The position numbers were made by a program, and so were the translations under genes. Shown piece after piece: positions 28,238 through 38,082 of a stretch of 41,496 nucleotides of DNA. Source of the stretch: an uncultured Opitutia bacterium. GTDB taxonomy: Bacteria; Verrucomicrobiota; Verrucomicrobiia; Opitutales; CAJWYM01. How positions within the stretch are numbered: position 1 is the first letter of the stretch; every line of letters begins with the position of its first letter. Where the stretch lies: assembly GCA_913049555.1 (NCBI GenBank), contig CAJWYM010000029.1, positions 1-41,496 of the forward strand, in the 5' to 3' direction. The notes under the pieces were generated by a model. It was not told the DNA's origin and did no database searches. It was given only the letters and a program-made list of their open reading frames with translations.

Positions 28238-28903
28238 TCATTTATCTGCAATTCCATGATGTCTCAAGTCCTTCGCTTCTAATAAGTAATAGACTTCTAC
28301 GGCAATATTTGAAGCGTGATCTCCGATTCTTTCCAAAGACTTAGAGGCTAAAATCAACTCTACGAATTGAGCACTGAATTCAGAGTTTTGAGAAATCAAC
28401 TCTGTAAATCCGTCGTAGTTTTTACGGTGCAATCGATCCAGTTCTTTGTCCTGACCTGGTAAATCTTTAGCTAGAACTGCATCCCCTTCTATATAAGATT
28501 CTAAAGAAAGTCGGAGGGCCTTCACCGCCAATTCTGATAAAATTCCAAGTTCTAAGAAAGAGTTGGGTGGTTTCTGCCTGCCAAGTTTTAAAACTCTCTT
28601 GGCAATACTGGTTGCTTCATCTCCAATTCGTTCGAGATTGTTGGAGATTTTCATACAAATAGTTACAATTCGGACATCTTTAGCAACGGGTGCCCGAAGA
28701 GATATATAGCGGACCGCATCATTGTCGATCTCGACTTCTAAATTGTCTACTTCATCATCGGTGCCAATGACTTTTTTGGCGAGGTCTACATTTCCCTCTA
28801 TTAAAGCCGTGATGGCTTCATTGGTCATTTCGGTGACTTTGTCACCCATCAATATGATCTTAGACCTAAGATCTTTTATTTCATCATCAAAAAAACGTTT
28901 CAT
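28238..28903 (-). CDS. phoU: Phosphate transport regulator PhoU
   Basis: Links the Pst transporter to the PhoR/PhoB signalling pair and keeps Pho genes off when phosphate is plentiful. 221 aa, two PhoU three-helix bundles. The metal-binding patterns are seen in EVDNLEVEIDND and LERIGDEATSIAKR in the first repeat, and KELDRLHRKNY and LERIGDHASNIAVEVYYL in the second. It follows pstB by 22 bp. phoB and phoR are not in the window. Confidence 0.96.
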   Translation of the reverse strand: MKRFFDDEIKDLRSKIILMGDKVTEMTNEAITALIEGNVDLAKKVIGTDDEVDNLEVEIDNDAVRYISLRAPVAKDVRIVTICMKISNNLERIGDEATSIAKRVLKLGRQKPPNSFLELGILSELAVKALRLSLESYIEGDAVLAKDLPGQDKELDRLHRKNYDGFTELISQNSEFSAQFVELILASKSLERIGDHASNIAVEVYYLLEAKDLRHHGIADK

Positions 28904-28925
28904 GGAATCTCCTTTTTTTATAAAA

Positions 28926-29765
28926 TCATCCGAACTTACCTGAAATATAAGCTTCCGTTTGGGATTGCTTTGGATTCATAAAGATATCGTCGGTTTTGCC
29001 TAATTCTATCAATTTACCCATATAAAAGAATGCAGTCTTATCAGACACGCGAGCAGCCTGTTGCATATTATGAGTGACAATGACAATTGTATATTTAGTT
29101 TTTAATTCATGGATCAACTCTTCTACTTTAGCAGTTGCGATTGGATCCAATGCGGAGCACGGTTCATCCATTAAAATAATGTTTGGAGAAACTGCCATCG
29201 TTCTAGCAATACAAAGCCTTTGTTGTTGCCCCCCCGACATGCCAAGAGCATTTTCATTCAAACGATCTTTTACCTCCTCCCACAAAGCCGCGCCACGCAG
29301 ACACTTTTCAACCACTTCATCTAGAATTTGTTTATCTTTTACGCCCTGAATCTTAAGACCATAGGCAATGTTTTCGTAAATAGACTTTGGGAACGGGTTC
29401 GATTTTTGAAAAACCATGCCTACTTTTTTCCGCAGTTCAATTATATCGATCTCTTCGCTGTTAATGTCATGCCCATGAATATGAATGGTTCCATTTTCAA
29501 TCCTAGCAATATCCACCAAGTCATTCATGCGGTTGAAGCATCGCAACAAAGTGCTTTTTCCGCAACCGGAGGGTCCTATAAAAGCAGTGACTTCTTTCTC
29601 AAGCATATTTAAATTGATATTAAATAGGGCTTGTTTTGACCCGTAAAAAAAATCAAGATCTTTAATTTGAATCAATGAAGAACTGGCAGCTGCCTCTTGT
29701 TTGCTATTACTCATGTTGTTTGTCTCGACTTTTGCACCAGTTGGCTCCTCTTTTGTCTTAGTCAT
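28926..29765 (-). CDS. pstB: Phosphate ABC transporter ATP-binding protein
   Basis: ATPase of the high-affinity phosphate importer. 279 aa. Walker [10 protein letters not shown] (64-72), Q-loop [16 protein letters not shown], signature [10 protein letters not shown] and Walker [14 protein letters not shown] are all intact, with the H-loop in [11 protein letters not shown]. The first ~30 residues form a polar extension absent from shorter PstB proteins; an internal Met at residue 18 is an alternative start. It lies 26 bp after pstA. Confidence 0.97.
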   Translation of the reverse strand: MTKTKEEPTGAKVETNNMSNSKQEAAASSSLIQIKDLDFFYGSKQALFNINLNMLEKEVTAFIGPSGCGKSTLLRCFNRMNDLVDIARIENGTIHIHGHDINSEEIDIIELRKKVGMVFQKSNPFPKSIYENIAYGLKIQGVKDKQILDEVVEKCLRGAALWEEVKDRLNENALGMSGGQQQRLCIARTMAVSPNIILMDEPCSALDPIATAKVEELIHELKTKYTIVIVTHNMQQAARVSDKTAFFYMGKLIELGKTDDIFMNPKQSQTEAYISGKFG

Positions 29766-29791
29766 TTTTCTTATAATTTAAATTTTGCGTT

Positions 29792-30985
29792 TTACCACTT
29801 ATATTTTTTACGCATTTTAATCCGTAAAACAATAGAAGTGAGTGCAATCCCCAATACGATCCCCATAAAAACTAAGGCGGTTCCGTATTGCATGCTTTGA
29901 GTGTATTCATTTTGAGGAATTTTGGAACTCACTACATAAATATGATAGGGCAGAGCCATCACTCCTTGAAAAAAGAAATCTTGAATGTTTTCCAAATCTT
30001 CCCAAGGCAATTGATCTCTGAGCGCATAGGCAGCTGTAAACATTATGGGAGCGGTTTCACCGGCAACTCGAGCAATCCCCAGAACAGAGGAGGTCAGGAT
30101 CCCCGGCAATGCATAGGGAATTACGTTGGTTCGGATCATCGTCCATTTGGATGCTCCCAAAGCGAGAGAGGCTTCTCTAAATCCAGTGGGGATTGACTTT
30201 AAGGATTCCTCACTGGCAGCAATTATGATCGGTAAAACCATGAAGGCCAAAGTGAAACAGCCGGCTAACAAGGAAACATTCCAATCTAGAAAAATTACAA
30301 ATAAACCAAAACCAAACAAACCAAAAACGATGGAGGGAACCCCGGCTAAATTAATAATGGAGAGTCGAATCAGGTTTAAGGTAGTTCCCGGCTTGCTGTA
30401 TTCACTCATGAAAATTGCGCTTGAAACTCCCAAGGTCAAGGCAATTGTCATAGAGCCGATCACGAGTAGAAGAGTGCCTGCAATTGCTGGAAAGATACCG
30501 CCTCCACTGTATGCGTAGGTGGAATGTTTGTAGAGTTTTTTGTTGGGGGGTTCTTCTAATTCGCGGAAGTCGTCATTGTCATACAAAAAGCGAGTTTCTT
30601 TTCTTTTTTTGTCTAAAACTTTAATTTCTTTTTGCCAAGCTAGGATCTTTGAATTCAATCCATTTAGAATTTCTGGAGAGGGCTTATCGTCTTCAATAAT
30701 AATTTCAGCATCTTCAATTTCATACTTCAAATCATCGATCTGATACATGATCTCTTTTTTCTCAAATACATGGAGAGTTTGGGGAGACTTTGTTAAGAAA
30801 GTCGTATTGATAAATGGAAAATCAGGTTTGAAAATAGTCTTTGATCCTTTAACTAAAATATCTCCAAAAAGATAAGTTGCACATAATATTATAAAGTAGG
30901 TTGCAAACCGAAAGATCCAAGTCCATGTGGATTCCAAGACCTTGTTTTTACTAAATTTTTTCTTGTATGGATTTTGAGTGCTCAT
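29792..30985 (-). CDS. pstA: Phosphate ABC transporter permease PstA with enlarged periplasmic loop
   Basis: Inner-membrane permease, 397 aa versus about 300 in E. coli. TM1 lies at about 25-42, then a periplasmic segment of about 100 residues (60-158) rich in Asp/Glu/Lys, with helical, coiled-coil-like character. The conserved permease core begins at [14 protein letters not shown] (160 onward). The EAA loop is [28 protein letters not shown], and [16 protein letters not shown] is a PstA signature. It lies 13 bp downstream of pstC. Confidence 0.95.
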   Translation of the reverse strand: MSTQNPYKKKFSKNKVLESTWTWIFRFATYFIILCATYLFGDILVKGSKTIFKPDFPFINTTFLTKSPQTLHVFEKKEIMYQIDDLKYEIEDAEIIIEDDKPSPEILNGLNSKILAWQKEIKVLDKKRKETRFLYDNDDFRELEEPPNKKLYKHSTYAYSGGGIFPAIAGTLLLVIGSMTIALTLGVSSAIFMSEYSKPGTTLNLIRLSIINLAGVPSIVFGLFGFGLFVIFLDWNVSLLAGCFTLAFMVLPIIIAASEESLKSIPTGFREASLALGASKWTMIRTNVIPYALPGILTSSVLGIARVAGETAPIMFTAAYALRDQLPWEDLENIQDFFFQGVMALPYHIYVVSSKIPQNEYTQSMQYGTALVFMGIVLGIALTSIVLRIKMRKKYKW

Positions 30986-30998
30986 GTTTATTCTTCAA

Positions 30999-32777
30999 TC
31001 ACCCGTTTGAGACTTTGTATTTTCTGACGATCCATTGAGACAAATAATTGACTAGCAGGGATATGAAAAAGAGGCAAATCCCAACAATAAATAAGGCCCT
31101 GTAGTGAATGCTTCCATTCACAACCTCGCCCATTTCTTGGGCTACAATTCCAGTCATGGTGTGGACAGGATCAAATATAGTTCCTACTCCATTTGTAAAA
31201 TCTGGGATTTTAATCCGATTGCCCGCACAAAGGAGAACGACCATAGTTTCACCGATCACCCGACCGAAACCTAGAAGAATCGCGGATACAATCCCAGACA
31301 ATGCACAGGGAAAAATGACTTTAAAAATAGTTTGCAATCGGTTGCCTCCAAGTGCGAAAGAAGCCTCTTTGAAAGATTTAGGAACGTTGTTCAAAGCATC
31401 TTCGCACAGTGTGAAGATGGTGGGAATGGCCATCAAGGCCAACAAGCCTCCAGCAGTAAAAGCATTCAAGCGTTCGCTGATCGGGAAAAAAGGAACCCAA
31501 GATAAGAAATCGATTCCAGAAAAGTCTCGAAGGAATTTTCCAAATACAGCAATTCCAAAAAAACCAATGACAACGGATGGAATGGCAGAAATAAATTCGA
31601 TGTATGGTTTGATTAAGTTTTGTTCCTTGAGACTGGCCAGTTGGTTTACATAAATGGCAGCACCCACTCCGAAAGGAATTGCAAACAATAGAGCAATCCC
31701 GGAGACCAGCAAAGATCCAGTCAAAAGTGGTAACAGACCATATACATCCTGCCAATCAGAGGCAGTTGTCCAATCCTTCCCAGTTATAAAAGCAGTGAAT
31801 GCTGTATGAGGAGCGATCGGCTTGTTAGGACTCCATTGGTCTAGGGATTCTTTGGTTTGAGCAAAACTCGAAAGAAAGAGATAAATTAATTCTAGAAAAC
31901 GATCCGAACTTTTTTGTAATTCAGGATATTTTGAGAATACCAATGGATTTTTTAGGACTTTCTGTAAATTTTCCTCCATTGTAGAGCTTAAATGGTAAAA
32001 TTCACCGCTTCGAGCGATCACTTTTGCAACTTCAGTTTCAAAATCTACCGGTGTGATAGCGATTTTCGATTTGTCCGTTTGGAGAAAATCAATGAATTGA
32101 TTCAAATCCTCTTGATTCCAAATATTTTTTTGGATCGCTTCAGACCTAAGTCTTAAAGACTCTGCTTTTTCTGGATGGGAGCGGTAGGTATTGGATAACT
32201 GGACTAATTTCTGGGAAAGTTCAAAACGGTCGGAATCGTTCAACTTCTTTTTTTTACGAAGTCGCTTGATTTTGTCATCAATAAAGTCTGATTTTTCTTT
32301 TAAATTTATATTGATTACAGCCTGTTCTCTTATGCCTACTGCTTGTTCGGCAATAGAGGCAATAAATTGGGACATCTCCTTGTTGAGGCGGCTGAAATTT
32401 TGGTAAAAAGCTTGGTCTTTTTTTATTTCTTTTTGAATTTCAGAAAAGGTATAGCCCTCTTCATCTAGAATTTTGCTTTGTTGAGTTCGAATCGAATTTA
32501 AGTATCTGTTAAGGGCCAAAAAGCCCTCATTTTGAGAGCGGATAATGTCCACATATTCTAGAGCGGATGCCCTGTAAAGTTTAAGACTTTGATAATTTTG
32601 TCCAAAAAAACCAATGCCCTCCTTAAACAAAAAAATAGTAATCAATGAGAGAATTAAAATAGAAACCAAAGCACTGTTGCCAAAATAAGATTTTATCAAC
32701 TGTCCTCCATCCAGCCCTAAAAGCTTCCTTCTTTTATTGGCGAATATGTGGTTCTTGTATTTCTTAATTGTACTCAT
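30999..32777 (-). CDS. pstC: Phosphate ABC transporter permease PstC with very large periplasmic insertion
   Basis: Inner-membrane permease, 592 aa, nearly twice the E. coli length. TM1 is at 33-52. Residues about 53-343 form an almost entirely polar, helix-prone segment with several coiled-coil stretches (FSRLNKEMSQFIASIAEQAVG; KIKRLRKKKKLNDSDRFELSQKL is one long basic helix). The permease core runs from about 344 and includes the EAA loop FKEASFALGGNRLQTIFKVIFPCALSGI and the signature GRVIGETMVVLLCAGN. Extended PstC forms are known from some gammaproteobacteria; the role of the domain is unknown. Confidence 0.95.
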   Translation of the reverse strand: MSTIKKYKNHIFANKRRKLLGLDGGQLIKSYFGNSALVSILILSLITIFLFKEGIGFFGQNYQSLKLYRASALEYVDIIRSQNEGFLALNRYLNSIRTQQSKILDEEGYTFSEIQKEIKKDQAFYQNFSRLNKEMSQFIASIAEQAVGIREQAVININLKEKSDFIDDKIKRLRKKKKLNDSDRFELSQKLVQLSNTYRSHPEKAESLRLRSEAIQKNIWNQEDLNQFIDFLQTDKSKIAITPVDFETEVAKVIARSGEFYHLSSTMEENLQKVLKNPLVFSKYPELQKSSDRFLELIYLFLSSFAQTKESLDQWSPNKPIAPHTAFTAFITGKDWTTASDWQDVYGLLPLLTGSLLVSGIALLFAIPFGVGAAIYVNQLASLKEQNLIKPYIEFISAIPSVVIGFFGIAVFGKFLRDFSGIDFLSWVPFFPISERLNAFTAGGLLALMAIPTIFTLCEDALNNVPKSFKEASFALGGNRLQTIFKVIFPCALSGIVSAILLGFGRVIGETMVVLLCAGNRIKIPDFTNGVGTIFDPVHTMTGIVAQEMGEVVNGSIHYRALFIVGICLFFISLLVNYLSQWIVRKYKVSNG

Positions 32778-32824
32778 TTAGTTCATTAACATAAAGAGCC
32801 TTTTCCGATCATTCAAACACTAAT

Positions 32825-32856
32825 AAAAAAGGGGGGCTCAATGTCGGGCCCCCCTT
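32825..32856 (-). terminator. Intrinsic terminator/attenuator between pstS and pstC
   Basis: GGGGGGC (32831-32837) pairs with GCCCCCC (32848-32854) across a 10-nt loop; on the minus strand it is followed by TTTTTT. It lies between the pstS stop (32880) and the pstC start (32777). It would let pstS be made in excess over the membrane subunits, as expected for a periplasmic binding protein. Confidence 0.85.
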
Positions 32857-32879
32857 CACTCATAGTATGGATCGTAAAA

Positions 32880-33719
32880 TCAGTATAGAGGCAAGAAATG
32901 AACTTGTTGGGTAATTGCTTGAGCTTTTGGACTCAAACAAAACCCAAGAAACAGATTGGCCGCTTCGCTTAGAGGCTTGTTTTTATCAATTAAAAAGTAA
33001 AGTTCTCTAGCTATCGGGTAGGTGGACTCATCCGGGGAAATACCGTTTACGGGTAGAACCTTGACTCCTTCGGTATATATGTATGCTAAACCCACATAGC
33101 CAATGCCATTTCTGTTATTAGCAACTTCTTGAGCAATTTGTTCGTTGCCAGCCATTTTTTGGGAATCTGGACCATAATCTCTTTTGTTTAGGGCCATAGA
33201 TTGAAAAACCTTGTAAGTTCCTGATGAGGTATTGCGAGTGTAAGCAGAAATATCCCCGCGTTTTCCCCCCACAGAGCTCCAGTTAGAAATATCTCCAGTA
33301 AAAATTTGTTCGACTTGCTCTAAGGTGATTTCAGTTATAGGATTTCTTTCGTTGACTATGATTGCGATCCCATCCAGTGCACCCGCAATTTTTGTCATTT
33401 TCACTCCTTTAGATTCCGCTTTAGAATATTCTTTGTCTTTCACATCTCGAGAAGACATTCCTATATCTGCGGTTCCATCGATTACTGCCGCCACCCCAGT
33501 GGAGGATCCTTCAGCAGCAATTTCAAAAGTTACATCCATTCCTTTTGCTTTCATAACTCCTTTAAACTCTTCAGCCAATTGAGGAACCCACTTGGCACCA
33601 AGGGTGTCAGATCCTTTTAGGACGATTTTTTCTGCCGCACCGACAGATCCTGTTAGAAGAAGGCCCGCTGCAACAAACGCATGCCAATTTTTTCTAAGAA
33701 TTAGTGTTAGTGATTTCAT
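32880..33719 (-). CDS. pstS: Phosphate ABC transporter periplasmic binding protein
   Basis: Captures phosphate in the periplasm for PstCAB. 279 aa with a signal peptide (about 1-28, ending SVGAAE). The ligand loops are visible: [29 protein letters not shown] and [12 protein letters not shown]. It is the short PstS type, with no lipobox. It is the first gene of the block, with a Pho-box-like site about 83 bp upstream of the start and an intrinsic hairpin after the stop. Confidence 0.96.
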   Translation of the reverse strand: MKSLTLILRKNWHAFVAAGLLLTGSVGAAEKIVLKGSDTLGAKWVPQLAEEFKGVMKAKGMDVTFEIAAEGSSTGVAAVIDGTADIGMSSRDVKDKEYSKAESKGVKMTKIAGALDGIAIIVNERNPITEITLEQVEQIFTGDISNWSSVGGKRGDISAYTRNTSSGTYKVFQSMALNKRDYGPDSQKMAGNEQIAQEVANNRNGIGYVGLAYIYTEGVKVLPVNGISPDESTYPIARELYFLIDKNKPLSEAANLFLGFCLSPKAQAITQQVHFLPLY

Positions 33720-33801
33720 TTTATTTATTTGTTTGGTTTTACTAGGTAATTAAAAGTGACTAAGAAAGATTCTCAAATCAGTTTCTATTATTCATAGGAT
33801 T

Positions 33802-33819
33802 GTTACAGCTTTGTGACGA
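33802..33819 (-). promoter_or_regulatory. Pho-box-like PhoB site upstream of pstS
   Basis: Minus strand reads TCGTCACAAAGCTGTAAC: 7-mers TCGTCAC and CTGTAAC with a 4-bp spacer. Nine nt downstream lies AATAAT (33792-33787), five of six matches to the -10 consensus. The second half (TGTAACAA/T) is shared with the porin promoter site, which supports a common regulator. Confidence 0.6.
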
Positions 33820-33984
33820 ACAAGAAAAAAGTTAAACGAACAGAAAAGATCTTTTAGCCTTTGAATCTATTGACAATGGTTTTGAGAAATGGATTTTCAA
33901 TGTTTTTTAGAATCAGAGGGATTGTTCATTCAGCTTTGTAGCATTTATTTTCCTTAAAATTATATGAGCCATCCTCAATAATCT

Positions 33985-34680
33985 TTAATAAAAAGGGAGA
34001 TTGAGTTGTCTTTCCTCATCTCGATGACCATCTTCTCTCATCCATTGATCGAGTTGATCTTTGGCAATGATTTCCGACTGAGGAAGTTCATGAATACTGG
34101 AAATCCCGCAAAATTCTAAAAACTTATCCGTAGTTCCATAGAGGTGAGGGCGTCCAGGTAAATCAGATCGCCCACAATTGTATATCAATTCTAAATCCAA
34201 TAATTTATGGATAGGAGTGTCCACTGAAACGCCTCTTATATTTTCCATTTCACTTCTTGTAACTGGTTGCCTGTATGCAATAATAGCCAAAGTCTCCAAG
34301 GAAGGCTGACTTAGTTTTGAAGGTTTGGGATCCTTCCTTAAAATCCGTACCCAATCAGAATATTCGGAAGCAATTACAATAGTGTAGCCCATGGGCGATT
34401 TACTCAAACGATACACATCCTCGGATTCTATCAGATCTTTTTCTAATGCTTGGATTTCTTGTCGGATCAACGAGGCAGGAAGTAGTTGAGGAACATGCTT
34501 AAAGATTCCATAAGTTTGAATCAAAGAATCGGCCTTTTTTTCTGAATGAACGACATCCAAGGCTTGTTCCTGAGACCAGTGGTTGTATTTTTTTATGAGA
34601 ATTTGAATCTTTTCAATCGTGAGTGGTTGATCACTTGAAAAAAGCAGAGCTTTTAAAGTTTTTCTTAAATTAAATTCCAT
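33985..34680 (-). CDS. scpB: Segregation and condensation protein B
   Basis: Winged-helix partner of the SMC-ScpA condensin complex. 231 aa. The N-terminal WHD begins LRKTLKALLFSSDQPLTIEKIQ. The family block LSQPSLETLAIIAYRQPVTRSEMENIRGVSVDTPIHKLLD is followed by GRSDLPGRPHLYGTTDKFLEFCGI. The length is normal. The usual neighbour scpA is not adjacent. It is divergent from ilvD across an 85-bp shared promoter region. Confidence 0.95.
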   Translation of the reverse strand: MEFNLRKTLKALLFSSDQPLTIEKIQILIKKYNHWSQEQALDVVHSEKKADSLIQTYGIFKHVPQLLPASLIRQEIQALEKDLIESEDVYRLSKSPMGYTIVIASEYSDWVRILRKDPKPSKLSQPSLETLAIIAYRQPVTRSEMENIRGVSVDTPIHKLLDLELIYNCGRSDLPGRPHLYGTTDKFLEFCGISSIHELPQSEIIAKDQLDQWMREDGHRDEERQLNLPFY

Positions 34681-34765
34681 AAAGATCTACTATTTTCAGC
34701 AAATAAACTAAAAATTCGCAAGCTTTTCGCTAGACCCTTGAGTAAAAGTTTATTTATATCATGAA

Positions 34766-36454
34766 ATGGAAAATTGTTCTACACGTCCTTATTCATCCAT
34801 TATAAATGATGGTTCTGACCGCGCGCCCAATCGATCTATGTTACGTGCCGTTGGTTTCAATGATGAAGATTTTAAGAAGCCAGTTGTTGGTGTAGCCTCT
34901 ACTTGGAGTATGGTCACTCCTTGTAATATGCACATAGATAAGTTAGCCGAGCAGGCTGGAGAGGGGATTGATGGCAATGACGGTAAATCTATTATTTTTG
35001 GAACAATTACAGTTTCAGATGGGATTTCGATGGGAACTCCAGGGATGAGGTATTCTTTAGTTTCTCGTGAAGTGATTGCAGACTCAATAGAGACAGTTAC
35101 AGGAGCTCAAGGATTTGATGGGGTGGTCGCAATCGGTGGTTGCGATAAAAATATGCCCGGCTGTATGATGGCGATTGCTCGGATGGATAGGCCTGCGGTT
35201 TTTGTTTATGGTGGAACTATTTTACCGGGTTTGCACAACGACAAACCCATGGATATTGTATCAGTTTTTGAGGCAGTTGGAAGGCATGCAAACAAACAGA
35301 TTGACGATGAGGAATTGAAAAAGATTGAGTCTTGTTCGATTCCGGGTGCAGGTTCGTGTGGGGGTATGTATACAGCTAATACGATGGCATCTTCAATCGA
35401 AGCTCTTGGGATGAGTCTGCCCGATAGTTCTGCTCAATTAGCAGTCTCCAAGGATAAGGCAGAGGATGCCAGACTGGCTGGAGATGCAGTAATGGACTTG
35501 ATTAAAAAAGGGATCAAACCCCGGGATATTATGACCCGTGAAGCCTTTGAAAATGCAATTACAGTCACCATCGCATTGGGGGGATCTACCAATGCTGTTT
35601 TGCACCTTTTAGCAATCGCTCATAGTGCAGAGGTAGAACTTTCTATCGATGATTTTACCGAAATTGGGAAGCGCGTTCCAGTGTTAGCAGATTTGAAACC
35701 AAGCGGAAAGTACAACATGTCTCATTTTTGCAGAATTGGTGGGTTGCAACCTTTGTTGAAGCGGTTGTTAGATGCTGGCTTATTGCATGGAAATTGTATG
35801 ACTGTAACTGGGAAAACGATGGCGGAAAATTTGAATGGTGTGAAAGATTATAGCTCCAATCAAGATCTCGTTCATTCGATCGACAATCCCATCAAGAAGG
35901 ATTCCCATCTACGAATCCTCTACGGGAATCTGGCTAAGAATGGATCGGTTGCTAAAATTTCTGGTAAGGAGGGCTTGAAGTTCTCTGGGAAAGCAATTGT
36001 TTATGAATCTGAAGAAACTGCTTTGAATGGAATTTTAGAGGGTGAAGTTGAGAAAGGGCACGTAGTCGTTGTTAGAAATGAGGGGCCCAAGGGGGGACCG
36101 GGTATGAGAGAAATGCTCGCACCAACTGCGGCTGTGATGGGAAAGGGGCTTGGGAAAGAAGTTGCACTGATCACGGATGGAAGATTTTCGGGAGGAAGTC
36201 ACGGTTTCGTTGTTGGACACATCACTCCTGAGGCCGCTGAAGGCGGAGTGATTGGAGTTCTTAAAAATGGAGACCCAATCACGATTGATGCAGAAATCAA
36301 TGAAATAAACTTGGATTTACCTACTTCCGAGATTGATTCAAGGTTGGCAGGTTTTGTAAAACCTGCCTGTAAAGAGAGTAGAGGTATTCTTGCTAAGTAT
36401 GCCAAATTAGTAAATTCAGCTTCATTGGGAGCGGTCACAGATGCAGATTTATAA
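34766..36454 (+). CDS. ilvD: Dihydroxy-acid dehydratase
   Basis: Fe-S dehydratase of the valine/isoleucine pathway. 562 aa. The cluster ligands are Cys53 (VTPCNMH), Cys126 ([10 protein letters not shown]) and a third Cys in [14 protein letters not shown] near 197. The C-terminal region has [15 protein letters not shown] and [23 protein letters not shown] with the conserved catalytic Ser. An ATG 5 bp upstream (34761) is out of frame and opens only a short ORF. No ilvC or ilvB is nearby; pgi follows in 20 bp. Confidence 0.97.
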   Translation: MENCSTRPYSSIINDGSDRAPNRSMLRAVGFNDEDFKKPVVGVASTWSMVTPCNMHIDKLAEQAGEGIDGNDGKSIIFGTITVSDGISMGTPGMRYSLVSREVIADSIETVTGAQGFDGVVAIGGCDKNMPGCMMAIARMDRPAVFVYGGTILPGLHNDKPMDIVSVFEAVGRHANKQIDDEELKKIESCSIPGAGSCGGMYTANTMASSIEALGMSLPDSSAQLAVSKDKAEDARLAGDAVMDLIKKGIKPRDIMTREAFENAITVTIALGGSTNAVLHLLAIAHSAEVELSIDDFTEIGKRVPVLADLKPSGKYNMSHFCRIGGLQPLLKRLLDAGLLHGNCMTVTGKTMAENLNGVKDYSSNQDLVHSIDNPIKKDSHLRILYGNLAKNGSVAKISGKEGLKFSGKAIVYESEETALNGILEGEVEKGHVVVVRNEGPKGGPGMREMLAPTAAVMGKGLGKEVALITDGRFSGGSHGFVVGHITPEAAEGGVIGVLKNGDPITIDAEINEINLDLPTSEIDSRLAGFVKPACKESRGILAKYAKLVNSASLGAVTDADL

Positions 36455-36474
36455 ATTGTAAGAGAAAGAAAAAA

Positions 36475-38052
36475 ATGAGTTGGAATCGTTATAAAGAGAA
36501 TTATTTAGAACTCCCTTCTGTTGGATTTTCCATGGATATTAGCCGTGTGAAATTCCCAGAAGATTTTTTTGCATCCATGAGTGGCAAGATGTCCACTGCC
36601 TATTTAGATATGAATGCATTAGAAGGTGGATCGATTGCTAATCCGGATGAAAATCGAATGGTGGGTCACTACTGGTTGCGCAATTCCTCTTTGGCTCCGA
36701 GTTTAGAATTGAAAGGCGACATCGATTCAGCATTGGAACAAATCCATAGCTTTACCAAAAAGATTCATTCTGGGGATATTCAAGGAGCTCACGGAGTTTT
36801 TAAAAATTTATTAGTGATTGGCATTGGAGGATCTGCATTGGGACCTCAATTTGTAAGCCAAGCTCTCGGCTCTGCAAAGACCGATCCATTGAAAGTTTTC
36901 TTCTTTGACAACACGGATCCAGACGGCATGGCTCAAGTGATCGATTCCATTGGGGAGGAGCTTGGGCAGACCATTTCGATCGTTATTTCTAAAAGTGGCA
37001 GCACCCCAGAAACTCGCAATGGGATGGTCGAAGCAAGAGCCGTCTATGAAAAAGCTGGATTAGATTTTGGAAAACACGCAGTTGCTGTCACTGGATCTGG
37101 AAGTCAATTGGATCAGGTCGCGATTCGGGACGGATGGTTGGATCGCTTTCCTATGTGGGACTGGATTGGAGGCAGAACGAGTGAGTTGTGTGCCGTTGGT
37201 TTACTTCCTGCTGCCTTGCAGGGTCTAGATATAGATGGCATGTTGAAAGGGGCTTCAGAGATGGATGCTTTTACTCGGGTTCAGGATACGTCTAAAAATC
37301 CGGCTGCTTTGCTTGCGTTGATGTGGTATTATTGTACCAACGGTAAAGGGGATAAAGACATGGTGGTTTTACCCTACAAAGATCGCTTGATGTTATTTTC
37401 CAGATATTTGCAACAATTGGTTATGGAATCTCTTGGAAAAGAAACAGATTTAGAGGGCAATGTAGTCAATCAAGGAATAGCAGTGTATGGAAACAAGGGT
37501 TCTACAGATCAACATGCCTATGTTCAACAATTGAGGGAAGGTGTAAACAATTTTTTCGCTGTTTTCGTTGAAGTTCTCGAAGATGGTCTATTGGTTGCCA
37601 GAGAGGTCGAACCCGGCTTCACTTCTGGAGATTATTTAAAAGGATTTTTCTTAGGAACTCGGGAGGCCTTGACCGGAAATGATCGGGAATCCATCACTCT
37701 CACCATAGGAAAAGTGAATGCTTACTCGGTCGGTGTGTTGATTGCTCTATTCGAGCGTGCTGTGGGTCTTTATGCATCTTTAGTGGGTATAAATGCTTAC
37801 CATCAGCCTGGTGTAGAAGCTGGTAAAAAAGCAGCAGCTACCATTCTGGAAATCCAGAAGAAGACGTACGATTTCTTGAAAGAAAATAAGGGTTCAAGCT
37901 ACACTGTAGAGGAAATTGCTGCTGGAATGGATTCTGAAAAAGATACTGAAATTATTTTTAAATTATTAGAAAATTTTGTCGTGAACAGGAGCGATGAAAT
38001 TAATAAATCTTGCCAAACCCCCTTTTACCTTTCAAAATATACTTTTAAGTAA
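36475..38052 (+). CDS. pgi: Glucose-6-phosphate isomerase
   Basis: Interconverts glucose 6-phosphate and fructose 6-phosphate. 525 aa. The SIS domain has [27 protein letters not shown] and [14 protein letters not shown]. The active-site block [15 protein letters not shown] with its conserved His lies in the second half, and [13 protein letters not shown] with the catalytic Lys near the C-terminus. It follows ilvD by 20 bp with a purine-rich leader before the ATG. Confidence 0.97.
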   Translation: MSWNRYKENYLELPSVGFSMDISRVKFPEDFFASMSGKMSTAYLDMNALEGGSIANPDENRMVGHYWLRNSSLAPSLELKGDIDSALEQIHSFTKKIHSGDIQGAHGVFKNLLVIGIGGSALGPQFVSQALGSAKTDPLKVFFFDNTDPDGMAQVIDSIGEELGQTISIVISKSGSTPETRNGMVEARAVYEKAGLDFGKHAVAVTGSGSQLDQVAIRDGWLDRFPMWDWIGGRTSELCAVGLLPAALQGLDIDGMLKGASEMDAFTRVQDTSKNPAALLALMWYYCTNGKGDKDMVVLPYKDRLMLFSRYLQQLVMESLGKETDLEGNVVNQGIAVYGNKGSTDQHAYVQQLREGVNNFFAVFVEVLEDGLLVAREVEPGFTSGDYLKGFFLGTREALTGNDRESITLTIGKVNAYSVGVLIALFERAVGLYASLVGINAYHQPGVEAGKKAAATILEIQKKTYDFLKENKGSSYTVEEIAAGMDSEKDTEIIFKLLENFVVNRSDEINKSCQTPFYLSKYTFK

Positions 38053-38082
38053 TAATCCCCCAGATTAATAAGGTTTATTTTT

